Source of the DNA: CAZTKP01 sp964614215
GTDB lineage: Bacteria; UBP6; UBA1177
Direction of reading: 5' to 3'
Length of the DNA: 11,120 bases
Assembly: GCA_964614215.1 (NCBI GenBank)
Contig: CAZTKP010000084.1
Span: forward strand, 1-11,120
This document shows, in pieces, positions 1 through 8,228 of this stretch (position 1 is its first letter; every line of letters begins with the position of its first letter). The position numbers were made by a program, and so were the translations under genes. Below the pieces are notes generated by a model that worked only from the letters and a program-made list of their open reading frames with translations, was not told where the DNA came from and searched no databases.

Positions 1-2951
1 AAAATATGAAAGGCCCAGGTACCTTCACCTTCTTTCGGCCTGAGATTAAATCCTATCTGAGCAGTTATCGCACCGATCGGAGAAACGAATGTGAGTCCTC
101 CGCCGGATGTATATCTGAAAAGTTCGTTTTCTTTAATCTTTTCAAGATCTTCCCATAGATTTCCCAGATCGAGAAAAGTTATGAGGTAGAGACTTTCTAT
201 GAGTTTAAGGCGAAGCTCGTTTCTCATGAAGAAGTAGTATTTTCCGTTTGATTCCTCTTTTTCTTTTTTATCTGCGGGCATAAGTTCATTGTTAAAGAAA
301 CCCCTTATTGTTGTTGATCCACCCAGCTTAAGAACGTCGTCTGAAGAAAGTGCTCCTGAATGATGGATGATAAAGGCTGTTTTAAGGAAAGTATGAAAGA
401 TAATAGTGTCTCTTGAAACCAGTTCTCCGGCAAAATTCACTCTGTACTGAAGAGGAACATAGATGGCCAGACTGTTCTCGAATTGAGTGTACTGGCTTCC
501 CGATCCGTAAAGAGATGACTTGTTAAAGATCTTAAATGATGTCTTATATCCTTTTGTCGGAAAGAACAGTGAATCTCTGAAATCAATGTACCCTCTGAAT
601 TCCGGTGTGATAAGAAGTCTTTTTATGTAGTCTATTTGAACAGTTTCTTCATCCTTCTTGGTGTCTTCGTTATAAACCTTGACTCTTTCATGATCCCGCT
701 CTTCCTGATATGCAAGCTCAAGACCGGTCGAGAGAAAAAAGTGTTCCTTAAACCTTCTGAAAAAGCTGAAATACAGACCGTTCTTATCTATCATGTAGGG
801 AAGCCCGGTGTTACTTCTGATATCGTGAATGTGGAAGGCTTCGATCTGGGCAGAGATAGGAACGGAAGGCAGATAGAGGTCGGGAAAGATAAAAGCCCAG
901 TTAATTTTTCTCTCTATCTGTTCGCCGATCGAATAATCTTTCGTGTAGTAGTTCCTGAAAGTATCGTTCATGAAGATCTCAAGCTTTCTGGAGACCTTGA
1001 AACTCAGTTTGGTCGAGAATCCGGTCTCAAGAACATTTTTCCATTCAACACTGCCCGTAAGTCTCACACCTTCATCACTGCTGATTCCAATACCGGGAGA
1101 AAGTTTCCATCTTTCGGATTCGCTGACAACAACAACAATATCTTTCTTTTTTGAAGGAAACTCAGGATCGATGAACATGATCCTTGCTGATTCGAAGATA
1201 CCTGTTGTCAGAAGGTTCCGCCTACTGGTTGAAATGGTATCCCCCTCAAGAGTTTCACCCGAATTGATTCTCAGAATGCTTTTTATGACCCAGCTTTTTG
1301 TCAGATGATTTCCTGCAATAACGACTTCCATGATCTTTACCGGGAAAAGGTATTCAGCCTTAAAGAAAAGGTTGACGTTGTTTCCTTCAAATTCGTTTTT
1401 CTGAGTAAGCCAGGCAAATATGTAGCCTTTTTCAGACAGATACTTTTCTATACGTTCCTTATATCTGCTGACGATCCTGTCACTAAAAGGGATCTTGCGG
1501 GGAACAAGGACCTGCTTCTTAATAATTTTGTTGAGGATGGGGTCTCCGGTGTCTATCGAAACACTGTTGAGCATAAACTGCTCGTTTTCCGTCACAGCAA
1601 TAAGAAGATGAAGCCTTCCATCAGTTGTAATAAGCTCAGATTTATCCACCTTTACATCTTTATAGCCTTCATTCTCATAGACTTTTTTAACGATCATTCT
1701 GATCTCATCAAGATAATCCGCAGGTATTGCAAGAGGTGACTGAGGCAGCAGAACCTTGTCTTTTCTGCTTCTTTCCAGAGTTCTTTTTCTGGAACTGTCC
1801 GAATCTCTATATCCTCCACCTGTCTGGCTTCTGGTGATCTTTATTGCCGGAAAATCCTCTTCTTCTATCTTTTTCTCGATAAAGTCCTTAAGTCTGTTAA
1901 CAACAACGGAACGGTTCGATTCGGAGGCTCCTGTGAAAATAATGTCGTTAACGAAACGCCTTTCGTTTTCCTTGATATGAACGTGGATCTCCTTAAAGTT
2001 CTTTCTGTTCTTAAAAGAGTGGTCCTCTTTTATCGAAACATCTACCTTTACGTCAGGAAATCCGTAAGCCTGATAAAAAGTCAGAAGTTTTGTTCTCACA
2101 CTTTCAAGGTCAAAGTGATAGTTGGTTACGGATCTGATAACAGTTTTAACAGTATGATCGGAAAATGATTCCAGACCTTCGACTTTAAGAAAGAACAGGG
2201 AACCTTTGTTCAGTGATACCGAGACTGTTCCATCAGACGATTTTTCGGTGTTCAGAACGGCATCCAGATAGCCTTCGTCTACGAGAGAGTCTTTGATAAA
2301 GTCGTTGATATCATTGACGTTTCTGTCTGTCAGCGGTTCGCCGAGATATTTTTTCTCCAGTTCTCTTGAAAGGCGGAGCTTTCGATCTTTCTCTATCCTG
2401 CCCTTAAGCTTTATCTTTTTTATTTTTTCCTGATTTCCTTCGGCGATCTTAACGTTTATCGAGACGTTCCTTTCATCGACAAAATCGACAGCGACATTGA
2501 CCAGGACGTTGAAATATCCGTTCTGTCTGTAGAGAAAAATGGCCTCTTCTCTTATCTTTTCCAGTTTGCTGTTGAAGAATGGAGTGTTCAGTCCGATATC
2601 TGATGCAAGCTTTATCTTATGGTCAGAAATTGAAGAGTTTCCGCTGATATCCACGTTTGAAATAAACAGCTGAGGAATTCCCTTAATAATTACTTCGTAG
2701 TTGCCTTCTCTATCGGTTTTTCTTGTAATGACCACCTGCTCAAAATATTTTGTTGCGTAGAGAAGCTTCGTCGTTCTTCTTACTGATCTAAGATCGAAGG
2801 GACGGTTCTTTTTTATTTTAATGAGTTTGGAGAATCTGCTCTTGGGGAGAGGGCTGTCCCAGACTATTTTTGAGACAAGCTCTTCAGCGCTGAGGCTGCC
2901 TGCTAGAAAGATAAGCAGTATGAAAAGTCCTTTTAATCTATTCAAAAACAT
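1..2951 (-). CDS. Omp85-family outer-membrane assembly protein (BamA/TamA-like), C-terminal end cut by window edge
   Basis: This open frame shows 983 residues with no stop before the edge. It starts with a signal peptide (residues 1-22, hydrophobic ILLIFLAG, cleavage near SLSA/EE). About seven POTRA-like beta-alpha-alpha-beta-beta repeats follow, at roughly 25-93, 95-173, 175-250, 252-329, 331-457, 458-534 and 536-611; most carry the typical NGY, EGY or KGY turn. A beta barrel runs from about 614 to the end. It contains the Omp85 L6 motif GGSTTIRGF (877-885) and the terminal SPIGAIT motif (957-963), so only a few residues are missing. Omp85 proteins fold or insert beta-barrel proteins in the outer membrane. 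The gene follows tamB and overlaps it, which suggests a TamA role, but the length (TamA about 577, BamA about 810 in E. coli) and POTRA number fit a BamA-type protein as well. Family is certain; the BamA versus TamA choice is not. The start could instead be TTG at 2945. Confidence 0.93.
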   Translation of the reverse strand, partial: MFLNRLKGLFILLIFLAGSLSAEELVSKIVWDSPLPKSRFSKLIKIKKNRPFDLRSVRRTTKLLYATKYFEQVVITRKTDREGNYEVIIKGIPQLFISNVDISGNSSISDHKIKLASDIGLNTPFFNSKLEKIREEAIFLYRQNGYFNVLVNVAVDFVDERNVSINVKIAEGNQEKIKKIKLKGRIEKDRKLRLSRELEKKYLGEPLTDRNVNDINDFIKDSLVDEGYLDAVLNTEKSSDGTVSVSLNKGSLFFLKVEGLESFSDHTVKTVIRSVTNYHFDLESVRTKLLTFYQAYGFPDVKVDVSIKEDHSFKNRKNFKEIHVHIKENERRFVNDIIFTGASESNRSVVVNRLKDFIEKKIEEEDFPAIKITRSQTGGGYRDSDSSRKRTLERSRKDKVLLPQSPLAIPADYLDEIRMIVKKVYENEGYKDVKVDKSELITTDGRLHLLIAVTENEQFMLNSVSIDTGDPILNKIIKKQVLVPRKIPFSDRIVSRYKERIEKYLSEKGYIFAWLTQKNEFEGNNVNLFFKAEYLFPVKIMEVVIAGNHLTKSWVIKSILRINSGETLEGDTISTSRRNLLTTGIFESARIMFIDPEFPSKKKDIVVVVSESERWKLSPGIGISSDEGVRLTGSVEWKNVLETGFSTKLSFKVSRKLEIFMNDTFRNYYTKDYSIGEQIERKINWAFIFPDLYLPSVPISAQIEAFHIHDIRSNTGLPYMIDKNGLYFSFFRRFKEHFFLSTGLELAYQEERDHERVKVYNEDTKKDEETVQIDYIKRLLITPEFRGYIDFRDSLFFPTKGYKTSFKIFNKSSLYGSGSQYTQFENSLAIYVPLQYRVNFAGELVSRDTIIFHTFLKTAFIIHHSGALSSDDVLKLGGSTTIRGFFNNELMPADKKEKEESNGKYYFFMRNELRLKLIESLYLITFLDLGNLWEDLEKIKENELFRYTSGGGLTFVSPIGAITAQIGFNLRPKEGEGTWAFHI

Positions 2952-5900
2952 ACTCCAGCTTCAGGTCGAAACCTATTCCTCCGAAACTATTTTCAAGTCT
3001 ATCCTTGTTTCTCCATTCAAGAACAGCTTCAAGTCTCTTGTTCTTATATTTCATCTGAATTATCTGATCGGTAGTATCCGCAGGATTTGATTCAAAAAGC
3101 AGAAAAAGATTGTCATAGATCTCTTTTTCCGCCACAAGTTTTAGGATCGTCTTATCATCCAGCTCCGAGTACTTGGGGATAAGCTCAAATCTTGAAAGCC
3201 TGAAATTCTTTCTCACAGCTGTTGTGATCCCCATTATGTCGGTAACGGCGGCGATGGCCAGATCTCCGGTGATATTATCTCCTGTGTTTCCCCACAGAAG
3301 AAGAGAGATGAGCTGCTGCTGATCAAGTTGCGGGATACTGTCAAAGGTCAGTTTAAGATCGTCTTCCAGTACATATCCTGTCGCGTACATGATAATTTTA
3401 TAGTCCTTTTCATCTTCCTGTACCTTGGTCGTGATATTTCTGAAAGATTCTATGTCCAGAAAAGGACTTATTCCTCGGTTTTCTTCAAAAGTAAGAATTC
3501 CACGCTGGACAGTAAAGTCGTTCTGTTTGTATTCGATCCTGGCGTTTTTAAGGGAAATGGTTCCTGACATCCGAGGATCTTCCGTGGTTCCTGAAAGTGT
3601 CGTGTCAATGTAGATATCGCTTTCGATAAGGTTCGTCTTGATACGGATGTTGTTACGACCGGTTATTTTGATGTCAAGGTCTACCGGCGTAGATTCCTTT
3701 ATCTCTGAATCGGCATCCGTCTTTCCCAGATCTGACAGAAGTTTTATAAACTCACTATCGAGGGAGAGAGGGCGGTTGTAGACAACATTTTTAAGTTCCA
3801 GATTTCCGCTTACCGATATCTGTTCCGGGTCGAACATTATGATATCGAGATCTGAAGATAGACTGAAATCTCCTATCAGATTGTGCTTTCCTGTGAGATT
3901 TACAAGTTTGAGCTTTAAGGAGGCGTTATCAAAAGGGAACATCGTTCCTTCGCCCTGAAGAACTGCCTTTCCGCCACCGGCAAACCCTCTGAAGTTGTCT
4001 ATCTTCCATTTTCTGTTGTTGAATGTTACAGTTGCATTCACGTCGTTGAACAGTATCTGGGGACTTGTCAGTTTGTACGATCCGTTGGCAAGTCTTATCT
4101 CTCCATTGATATTCTCATCCTCGATCATGAGATCCACGTAGAACTTTCCGTCAACACCTTCTATGAGATTCGGGTATATCATATCGATCATTCTGGGGAA
4201 GGCTGTTCCTTTGAGTTTTATGTAAGGCACCAGTTTCCTGAGTTCTCCTTCGATGGCGAAGTTTGCAGTCTCTCCATCAAAATAGGTTTTATCGATAACA
4301 AGAGAGTCATAATTCCCTCTGATAGTGAATGGCTTTATATTCCTCAGGAAAAACCCTGCCTTTTCAAACATCAGGGTCGTGAATGTGGAATCGATATTCT
4401 CACCCTCGATCTTTGCCCTTGCAGATGTCTTTACAAAAACATCGCCCACTTTGTAAACAAAACTGTCAATATCTATAAGGCCTTTCAGTTCATCAAAATT
4501 CATTCCGGGAATTTTAGTCGAGAACTTAATATTTTTCCCCAGTTTTCCCTTAAGAGAAAGGTCCATAGCTTTTCCTTCATACTTTGAAAAGACCGAGAAA
4601 TCTCCCATTTTAATGTCTGAATAGATTATGTCTTTAAGCTTGAGATTCGATACTATATCCGGTTCATTAAGAGCTCCAGTGATCTGAACATGCAGGAACG
4701 GATTAGAAAATTCCAGATCTTTGCTTCCGGTAAGGTCCATGGGCGTAAGGTTATTAAATTCCGCAGAAATATCGGTCAGCAGATCTTTTTTATTAATGCC
4801 GCCTTTCAGCACAATAGAACTTTCCCCTTTTTTAATGACAGTATCTTTCAAACTCAGACGGTCCTTTTCGTCTGCAAAGTTTATCGCAATGCTGTCGGCA
4901 ACAGAATTCCCTCCGTAACTGACCTTGCCTGTTCTAAGTTTGGCGTTCAGTCTGGAGATACCGTCTGTATAGACACCTTCCGCATCAAGAAAAAACTTTC
5001 CTGAAACATCCTTAGCATCGACATCGAACACTGCGGCTCCGTCTCGTATATCTCCGGAAACATTGGCTATTTTGAATGCAACTGGGAAGTCGTTCCTGTT
5101 GAAATCCAGAGAGACCCAAGATCCTTTTGAGCGTACTGTCCGCTGTTTTATTTCGTCTATTCCGATCTTCAGGACAAATTCCTTGAGGATTGTGTTGATC
5201 GAACATTCTTCAGCCGAGAATCCGTCGAAAAAACAATCAGATCCTGAAAACTTTCCTGTGATCAGGGGGTTTTCATAATAACTGGTTACAAGTGCCTCGA
5301 TAGCTCCCTGACCTTTGAGCTGAAATCCTGTTATCATTCCGACATCTTCAAGATTTATCCATGATCCTGAAACAACAGGGATGTGAAATTTCATGCTGTC
5401 CGCAAAGCCGTAAAAGGAATTCTTGACAATGAGTCTGCTGGTCTCGTTCTTAGTCTTGACAATGGCGTGATGCAGCTTTACTCCATCTGCTCCGATAGTG
5501 ACATTTCCGTCCACATAGACCTTGCGTGGAAGTTTCATGATCTCCCTGTTATCAACATCGAAATCATCGACGGTAAGTTTTACCTTTGTGTCTGCGGAAA
5601 GTGTTTCGGTCGAAAAAACATAGTCGGCTTTTCCCGAGACGATCAGGTTTACTATTCCGCTTGTAGTCATACGGTCCAGACAGTTGTCAAGATCAAAACC
5701 GTAAAGTCTGGCAACACCTTTGATCTTCTTTTCGCTGTATGGAAATTCACCGTCGAGTGAGAGAAAGACCTTTTTGTTGTGAAAAAGATTGAGCCTGTCA
5801 ATATGCATTATCGTAGGCGTGATATTCACAAAGGCATGGACATCCCATGGCTGAAAGCCCTCATACTCAACTCCCAGTGTTGAAAGGACTACATCAATAT

Positions 5901-6657
5901 TCGGAATTTTCTCTGAAACGTTAAGGGAGAAATCAGACTCCAGCTGTCCCTTAGCCTTTTCGTTAAAAAGAGCGGCGATCTTTTCAAGAGAAATAGAAAG
6001 ACGACCTTCAAAATTTCCCATGCTGTCAGATTTCCTTCCAGAAATATCAATTCCTGTGGTGTTAAGGCTGAGCGAGCTTAGGAGGTAGACATACTCATGA
6101 GCTTCGATCTGTGTCCGCAGTTTGATATTAAGCTTTTCGGTCAGTTTTTCTGCAAACAGGACAGTATTTTCCGCGATAAGATCGTATGTTCTGTTTCCTT
6201 TTAGAGATATTTTATCAGCAACGGCTCCGTTCTTCTCATCAATAACGGCAACGACCTTTAAATTTTCGATATCAATTTCTTCAAGCGGAAAGAACGGCAG
6301 TTCATCGGGAACGGAAATATCCGTTGTTTCAGTAAGCCACTCACTGTCAAAAGTAAGAACAGAATCGTGGAGCTTAAACTTTTTTATCACAATATCCTTT
6401 TTCAGAAAGCCGCTGGTTCTTCTTGAAAACCCGACCTCGAATTTTTCTGTCCTGAATTCAAGAAGATCATCAACGACAACGGATAAACCTGAAATGCTGA
6501 TGTTGCCGTCAAGGTCCATATCTACACGGGAAAAATCGTAACTTATTCCAAAAAATCTCAGAATGTATGACGATGCAGGATAAAAAGTAAATTTAACCGC
6601 AAACAGAAAAGCAACGATAAATATTAATGTCGAGGATATAAATTTAAATCTGTTCAA
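2938..6657 (-). CDS. tamB: TamB-like translocation/assembly module protein (DUF490, AsmA-like bridge)
   Basis: The protein is 1239 aa from the TTG at 6657. A single N-terminal membrane anchor (about residues 6-26, FKFISSTLIFIVAFLFA) is followed by a very long, beta-rich, low-cysteine periplasmic region of alternating hydrophobic and polar strands. This is typical of TamB/AsmA-like beta-taco proteins that span the periplasm. The C-terminal part has DUF490 hallmarks: SGTISLKNARIEYKQNDFTV, then ILTFEE, LISLLLWG (about 1116-1123) and a final run of beta strands. Known TamB proteins sit in the inner membrane and bind an Omp85 partner; they act in outer-membrane protein assembly and phospholipid transport. 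The overlapping downstream Omp85 gene supports this pairing, although E. coli has the opposite order (tamA first). A longer frame opens at 6708, but its first residues are translated tRNA sequence. Alternative starts are TTG at 6669 or 6657; no good Shine-Dalgarno is visible for either. The family call is firm, the start is not. Confidence 0.92.
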   Translation of the reverse strand: MNRFKFISSTLIFIVAFLFAVKFTFYPASSYILRFFGISYDFSRVDMDLDGNISISGLSVVVDDLLEFRTEKFEVGFSRRTSGFLKKDIVIKKFKLHDSVLTFDSEWLTETTDISVPDELPFFPLEEIDIENLKVVAVIDEKNGAVADKISLKGNRTYDLIAENTVLFAEKLTEKLNIKLRTQIEAHEYVYLLSSLSLNTTGIDISGRKSDSMGNFEGRLSISLEKIAALFNEKAKGQLESDFSLNVSEKIPNIDVVLSTLGVEYEGFQPWDVHAFVNITPTIMHIDRLNLFHNKKVFLSLDGEFPYSEKKIKGVARLYGFDLDNCLDRMTTSGIVNLIVSGKADYVFSTETLSADTKVKLTVDDFDVDNREIMKLPRKVYVDGNVTIGADGVKLHHAIVKTKNETSRLIVKNSFYGFADSMKFHIPVVSGSWINLEDVGMITGFQLKGQGAIEALVTSYYENPLITGKFSGSDCFFDGFSAEECSINTILKEFVLKIGIDEIKQRTVRSKGSWVSLDFNRNDFPVAFKIANVSGDIRDGAAVFDVDAKDVSGKFFLDAEGVYTDGISRLNAKLRTGKVSYGGNSVADSIAINFADEKDRLSLKDTVIKKGESSIVLKGGINKKDLLTDISAEFNNLTPMDLTGSKDLEFSNPFLHVQITGALNEPDIVSNLKLKDIIYSDIKMGDFSVFSKYEGKAMDLSLKGKLGKNIKFSTKIPGMNFDELKGLIDIDSFVYKVGDVFVKTSARAKIEGENIDSTFTTLMFEKAGFFLRNIKPFTIRGNYDSLVIDKTYFDGETANFAIEGELRKLVPYIKLKGTAFPRMIDMIYPNLIEGVDGKFYVDLMIEDENINGEIRLANGSYKLTSPQILFNDVNATVTFNNRKWKIDNFRGFAGGGKAVLQGEGTMFPFDNASLKLKLVNLTGKHNLIGDFSLSSDLDIIMFDPEQISVSGNLELKNVVYNRPLSLDSEFIKLLSDLGKTDADSEIKESTPVDLDIKITGRNNIRIKTNLIESDIYIDTTLSGTTEDPRMSGTISLKNARIEYKQNDFTVQRGILTFEENRGISPFLDIESFRNITTKVQEDEKDYKIIMYATGYVLEDDLKLTFDSIPQLDQQQLISLLLWGNTGDNITGDLAIAAVTDIMGITTAVRKNFRLSRFELIPKYSELDDKTILKLVAEKEIYDNLFLLFESNPADTTDQIIQMKYKNKRLEAVLEWRNKDRLENSFGGIGFDLKLEYVFE
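2953..2956 (-). promoter_or_regulatory. Shine-Dalgarno GGAG of the Omp85 gene, inside the tamB 3' end
   Basis: On the minus strand GGAG lies only 1 nt before the ATG at 2951 but 7 nt before an in-frame TTG at 2945. Spacing therefore favours TTG, giving a protein two residues shorter that begins M-N-R-L-K-G. Either start overlaps the tamB stop (2940-2938), by 14 or 8 nt, which points to translational coupling. Confidence 0.5.
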
Positions 6658-6672
6658 GTCAACCCGCAAAAA

Positions 6673-6748
6673 TGGAGCGGGCGACGGGACTCGAACCCGC
6701 GACATCAAGCTTGGGAAGCTTGCACTCTACCAGCTGAGTTACGCCCGC
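6673..6748 (-). tRNA. tRNA-Gly (anticodon CCC)
   Basis: The minus strand folds into a full cloverleaf. The acceptor stem GCGGGCG pairs with CGCCCGC, followed by T and an encoded CCA (6675-6673). The D stem is ACTC/GAGT, the anticodon stem CAAGC/GCTTG with loop TTCCCAA, and the T stem GCGGG/CCCGT with loop TTCGAGT. The 7-nt anticodon loop places CCC at positions 34-36, so it reads GGG glycine codons. GCGGGCG is the usual acceptor half of bacterial tRNA-Gly. A promoter lies just upstream. No terminator follows; tamB begins at once, so the two are probably cotranscribed. Confidence 0.97.
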
Positions 6749-6761
6749 AAATACCCGCTGA

Positions 6762-6790
6762 CTTATACCTTTTTCGGGCTTGAAAGTCAA
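6762..6790 (-). promoter_or_regulatory. sigma70-type promoter for tRNA-Gly (and probably tamB-omp85)
   Basis: On the minus strand a -35 box TTGACT (6790-6785) and a -10 box TATAAG (6767-6762) are separated by 17 nt, the ideal spacing. The tRNA begins 13 nt after the -10 box, which leaves a leader of only about 6-7 nt. With no terminator after the tRNA, this is the best promoter candidate for the tamB-omp85 pair too. Confidence 0.8.
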
Positions 6791-6795
6791 ATTAA

Positions 6796-6814
6796 TTAGG
6801 TAGCAGGAACCTAA
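6796..6814 (-). terminator. weak hairpin after the ABC operon, possible terminator
   Basis: TTAGGT and ACCTAA form a 6-bp stem with a 7-nt loop about 36 nt after the ATPase stop codon. The tail is AT-rich but is not a clean T-run. It could be a weak terminator, so transcription may also read through into the tRNA and tamB. Confidence 0.3.
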
Positions 6815-6849
6815 CCGAATTAACAGATATTATATAATTAATGAAGTAT

Positions 6850-7656
6850 TTAAGAGGTTCCGGAGTTCTTGTTCAGGTCGCTGCCGTTAATATATGCCGT
6901 GACAAGTTCCTTCAGGGAAGGGCTTCGTCCGCGGTCTTCGTTGGTAATGATGATATTTTCATTCACTATCGGGCCGATTATGTTGTCCGATTCCGTCGAT
7001 TCGGTACCGGGAATGGCCCGGTGCTCAAAAAGAGCTTTTTCGATAGTGTTAAAATAAATGAGGTTGCTGTGATTAATTACTGCTATCCGGTCGCATCCTT
7101 CATTAAATTCAGTAATTTCATGGGTGCTTACAACAGCAGACCTCCCTTTGTCTATTTCTTTTTTTATCGCAGTATGAAACTTCATTCTCATTGATGGATC
7201 AAGATGCTGCAGAGGCTCGTCAAAAAGCATTAAAGGAGCATTGGAAGCTATAACAAGTGAATTGAAAAGCCAGGTTTTCATTCCCTTTGAAAAAGTCTCT
7301 ACGGGTTTCTTCTGATCAAGGTTCATCTCTGACATTGATCTGTTGAAACTCTCAACATCGAATTCCGGGTAGAGAAGCGACCAGAATTGAGAGTATTTAG
7401 CGGGGTTAAACCCTTTAAATATTTCACGATTCTCTTCTGCAAAAGCTGTGAGAACACTTCTGTGCCGGCTCTTTGACAGCAGCCTGCCTTTCTGAGGAAA
7501 AAGTTCTCCGGCAAGGATTCTGAGTAGTGTTGTCTTACCGGCTCCATTAGGTCCGACTAGAATGATGTAGCTTCCATCGGGAATTTCCAGGGAGACATTG
7601 GTAAGAGCGCTTGTTTTACCGAACTTTTTTGTTATGTCAGACGCTTTGATCACCAT
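6850..7656 (-). CDS. ABC transporter ATP-binding protein (ABC-2 exporter type)
   Basis: This is a 268-aa cytoplasmic ATPase with all nucleotide-binding motifs in order. Walker A is GPNGAGKTT (35-43), the signature is FSKGM (122-126), Walker B is LMLFDE (142-147, catalytic E147), the D-loop is LD at 152-153 and the switch histidine is H179 in STHE. The SKGM-type signature in place of LSGGQ is common in ATPases of ABC-2 exporters (YtrB/CcmA/NatA-like groups). At the Q-loop position I see AEEN (73-76) rather than an obvious glutamine. Residues after about 200 form a C-terminal extension rich in Glu, Asn and Ser that I do not recognise. The start overlaps the permease stop by 7 nt (ATGGTGA), with AGGAAGGA just upstream as Shine-Dalgarno, so it should be made together with the permease. 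Substrate is unknown. Confidence 0.93.
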   Translation of the reverse strand: MVIKASDITKKFGKTSALTNVSLEIPDGSYIILVGPNGAGKTTLLRILAGELFPQKGRLLSKSRHRSVLTAFAEENREIFKGFNPAKYSQFWSLLYPEFDVESFNRSMSEMNLDQKKPVETFSKGMKTWLFNSLVIASNAPLMLFDEPLQHLDPSMRMKFHTAIKKEIDKGRSAVVSTHEITEFNEGCDRIAVINHSNLIYFNTIEKALFEHRAIPGTESTESDNIIGPIVNENIIITNEDRGRSPSLKELVTAYINGSDLNKNSGTS

Positions 7657-8228
7657 TTTTCCTTCCTGTCATAGATGAAAACGAAGAACGATATCAGTAG
7701 AAGTGATGTGCCAAGTATGGAAGAAAAAAGAAGATCTTTGTGGTAAAGAGGGCTTATCAGTCTGTATATGTTCTCTTCTGAATCTCCATATCCGCCTCCT
7801 ATCAGGTCGGCAATTAGAAGAAAGACCGGAAAGATGATATTGTCTGCTCCTTTTAAGGTGACAAGCATCAGTATTCCAAAGTATGCACTGAAAAAAATGA
7901 TGTTGTCAAAAAGTAGACCCGGGTCAACCTTCCCGAAAAAGAACGACTCCCCGATGACTGTTGCCGCTGAGACTAACAGAAAACCGAAAATATATGAAAA
8001 AATGAAAAGTTCAGCCCTTGAAAACGGCAGTGAAAGTAAAAGCTTAAGATTTCTGTTAGAGACATTTAAAGGCAGAAGTTTTGTAATAAGCATAAAAATA
8101 AAAAGATACTTTATATTTCCAGGAATTATTGTGCCGAGGAAAAAAAGAGGAAGAATCTTTCTCTTAGTTTCAGTTTCAAACAGAAGAAAGGCTTCGAAAT
8201 TCTTTAATATTTTTATAACTTTTGTCAT
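7650..8228 (-). CDS. ABC-2 type permease-like membrane protein
   Basis: This is a 192-aa, very hydrophobic protein with about five likely membrane segments (roughly 28-52, 73-95, 107-126, 130-147 and 164-187). It ends in a short basic tail, DRKEKW. The stretch LKLLLSLPFSRAELFIFSYI (61-80) matches the LPxSR element seen between early helices of many ABC-2 permeases. It lies between the 86-aa membrane protein (4-nt overlap, ATGA) and the ATPase (7-nt overlap), as expected for a permease subunit. It is short for this family, so the exporter may need the small upstream protein or a homodimer to complete the channel. The permease call rests on topology, the motif and the neighbouring ATPase; substrate unknown. 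Confidence 0.78.
   Translation of the reverse strand: MTKVIKILKNFEAFLLFETETKRKILPLFFLGTIIPGNIKYLFIFMLITKLLPLNVSNRNLKLLLSLPFSRAELFIFSYIFGFLLVSAATVIGESFFFGKVDPGLLFDNIIFFSAYFGILMLVTLKGADNIIFPVFLLIADLIGGGYGDSEENIYRLISPLYHKDLLFSSILGTSLLLISFFVFIYDRKEKW

Noticed and set aside
636..2168. Series of 63-172 aa open frames on the plus strand
   Set aside because: They lie antisense to the continuous 983-codon Omp85 frame, which has a signal peptide and clear family motifs. They show no family features.
6658..6708. N-terminal extension of TamB from an ATG at 6708 (begins MMSRVRVPSPAPF)
   Set aside because: This part is the tRNA-Gly 3' half read as protein. The SRVRVPSPAP string is a well-known false extension caused by tRNA genes.
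6674..6748. tRNA gene as an integration (att) site for a mobile element
   Set aside because: No integrase gene and no repeated tRNA 3' end are visible in the window. The neighbouring genes are ordinary envelope genes.
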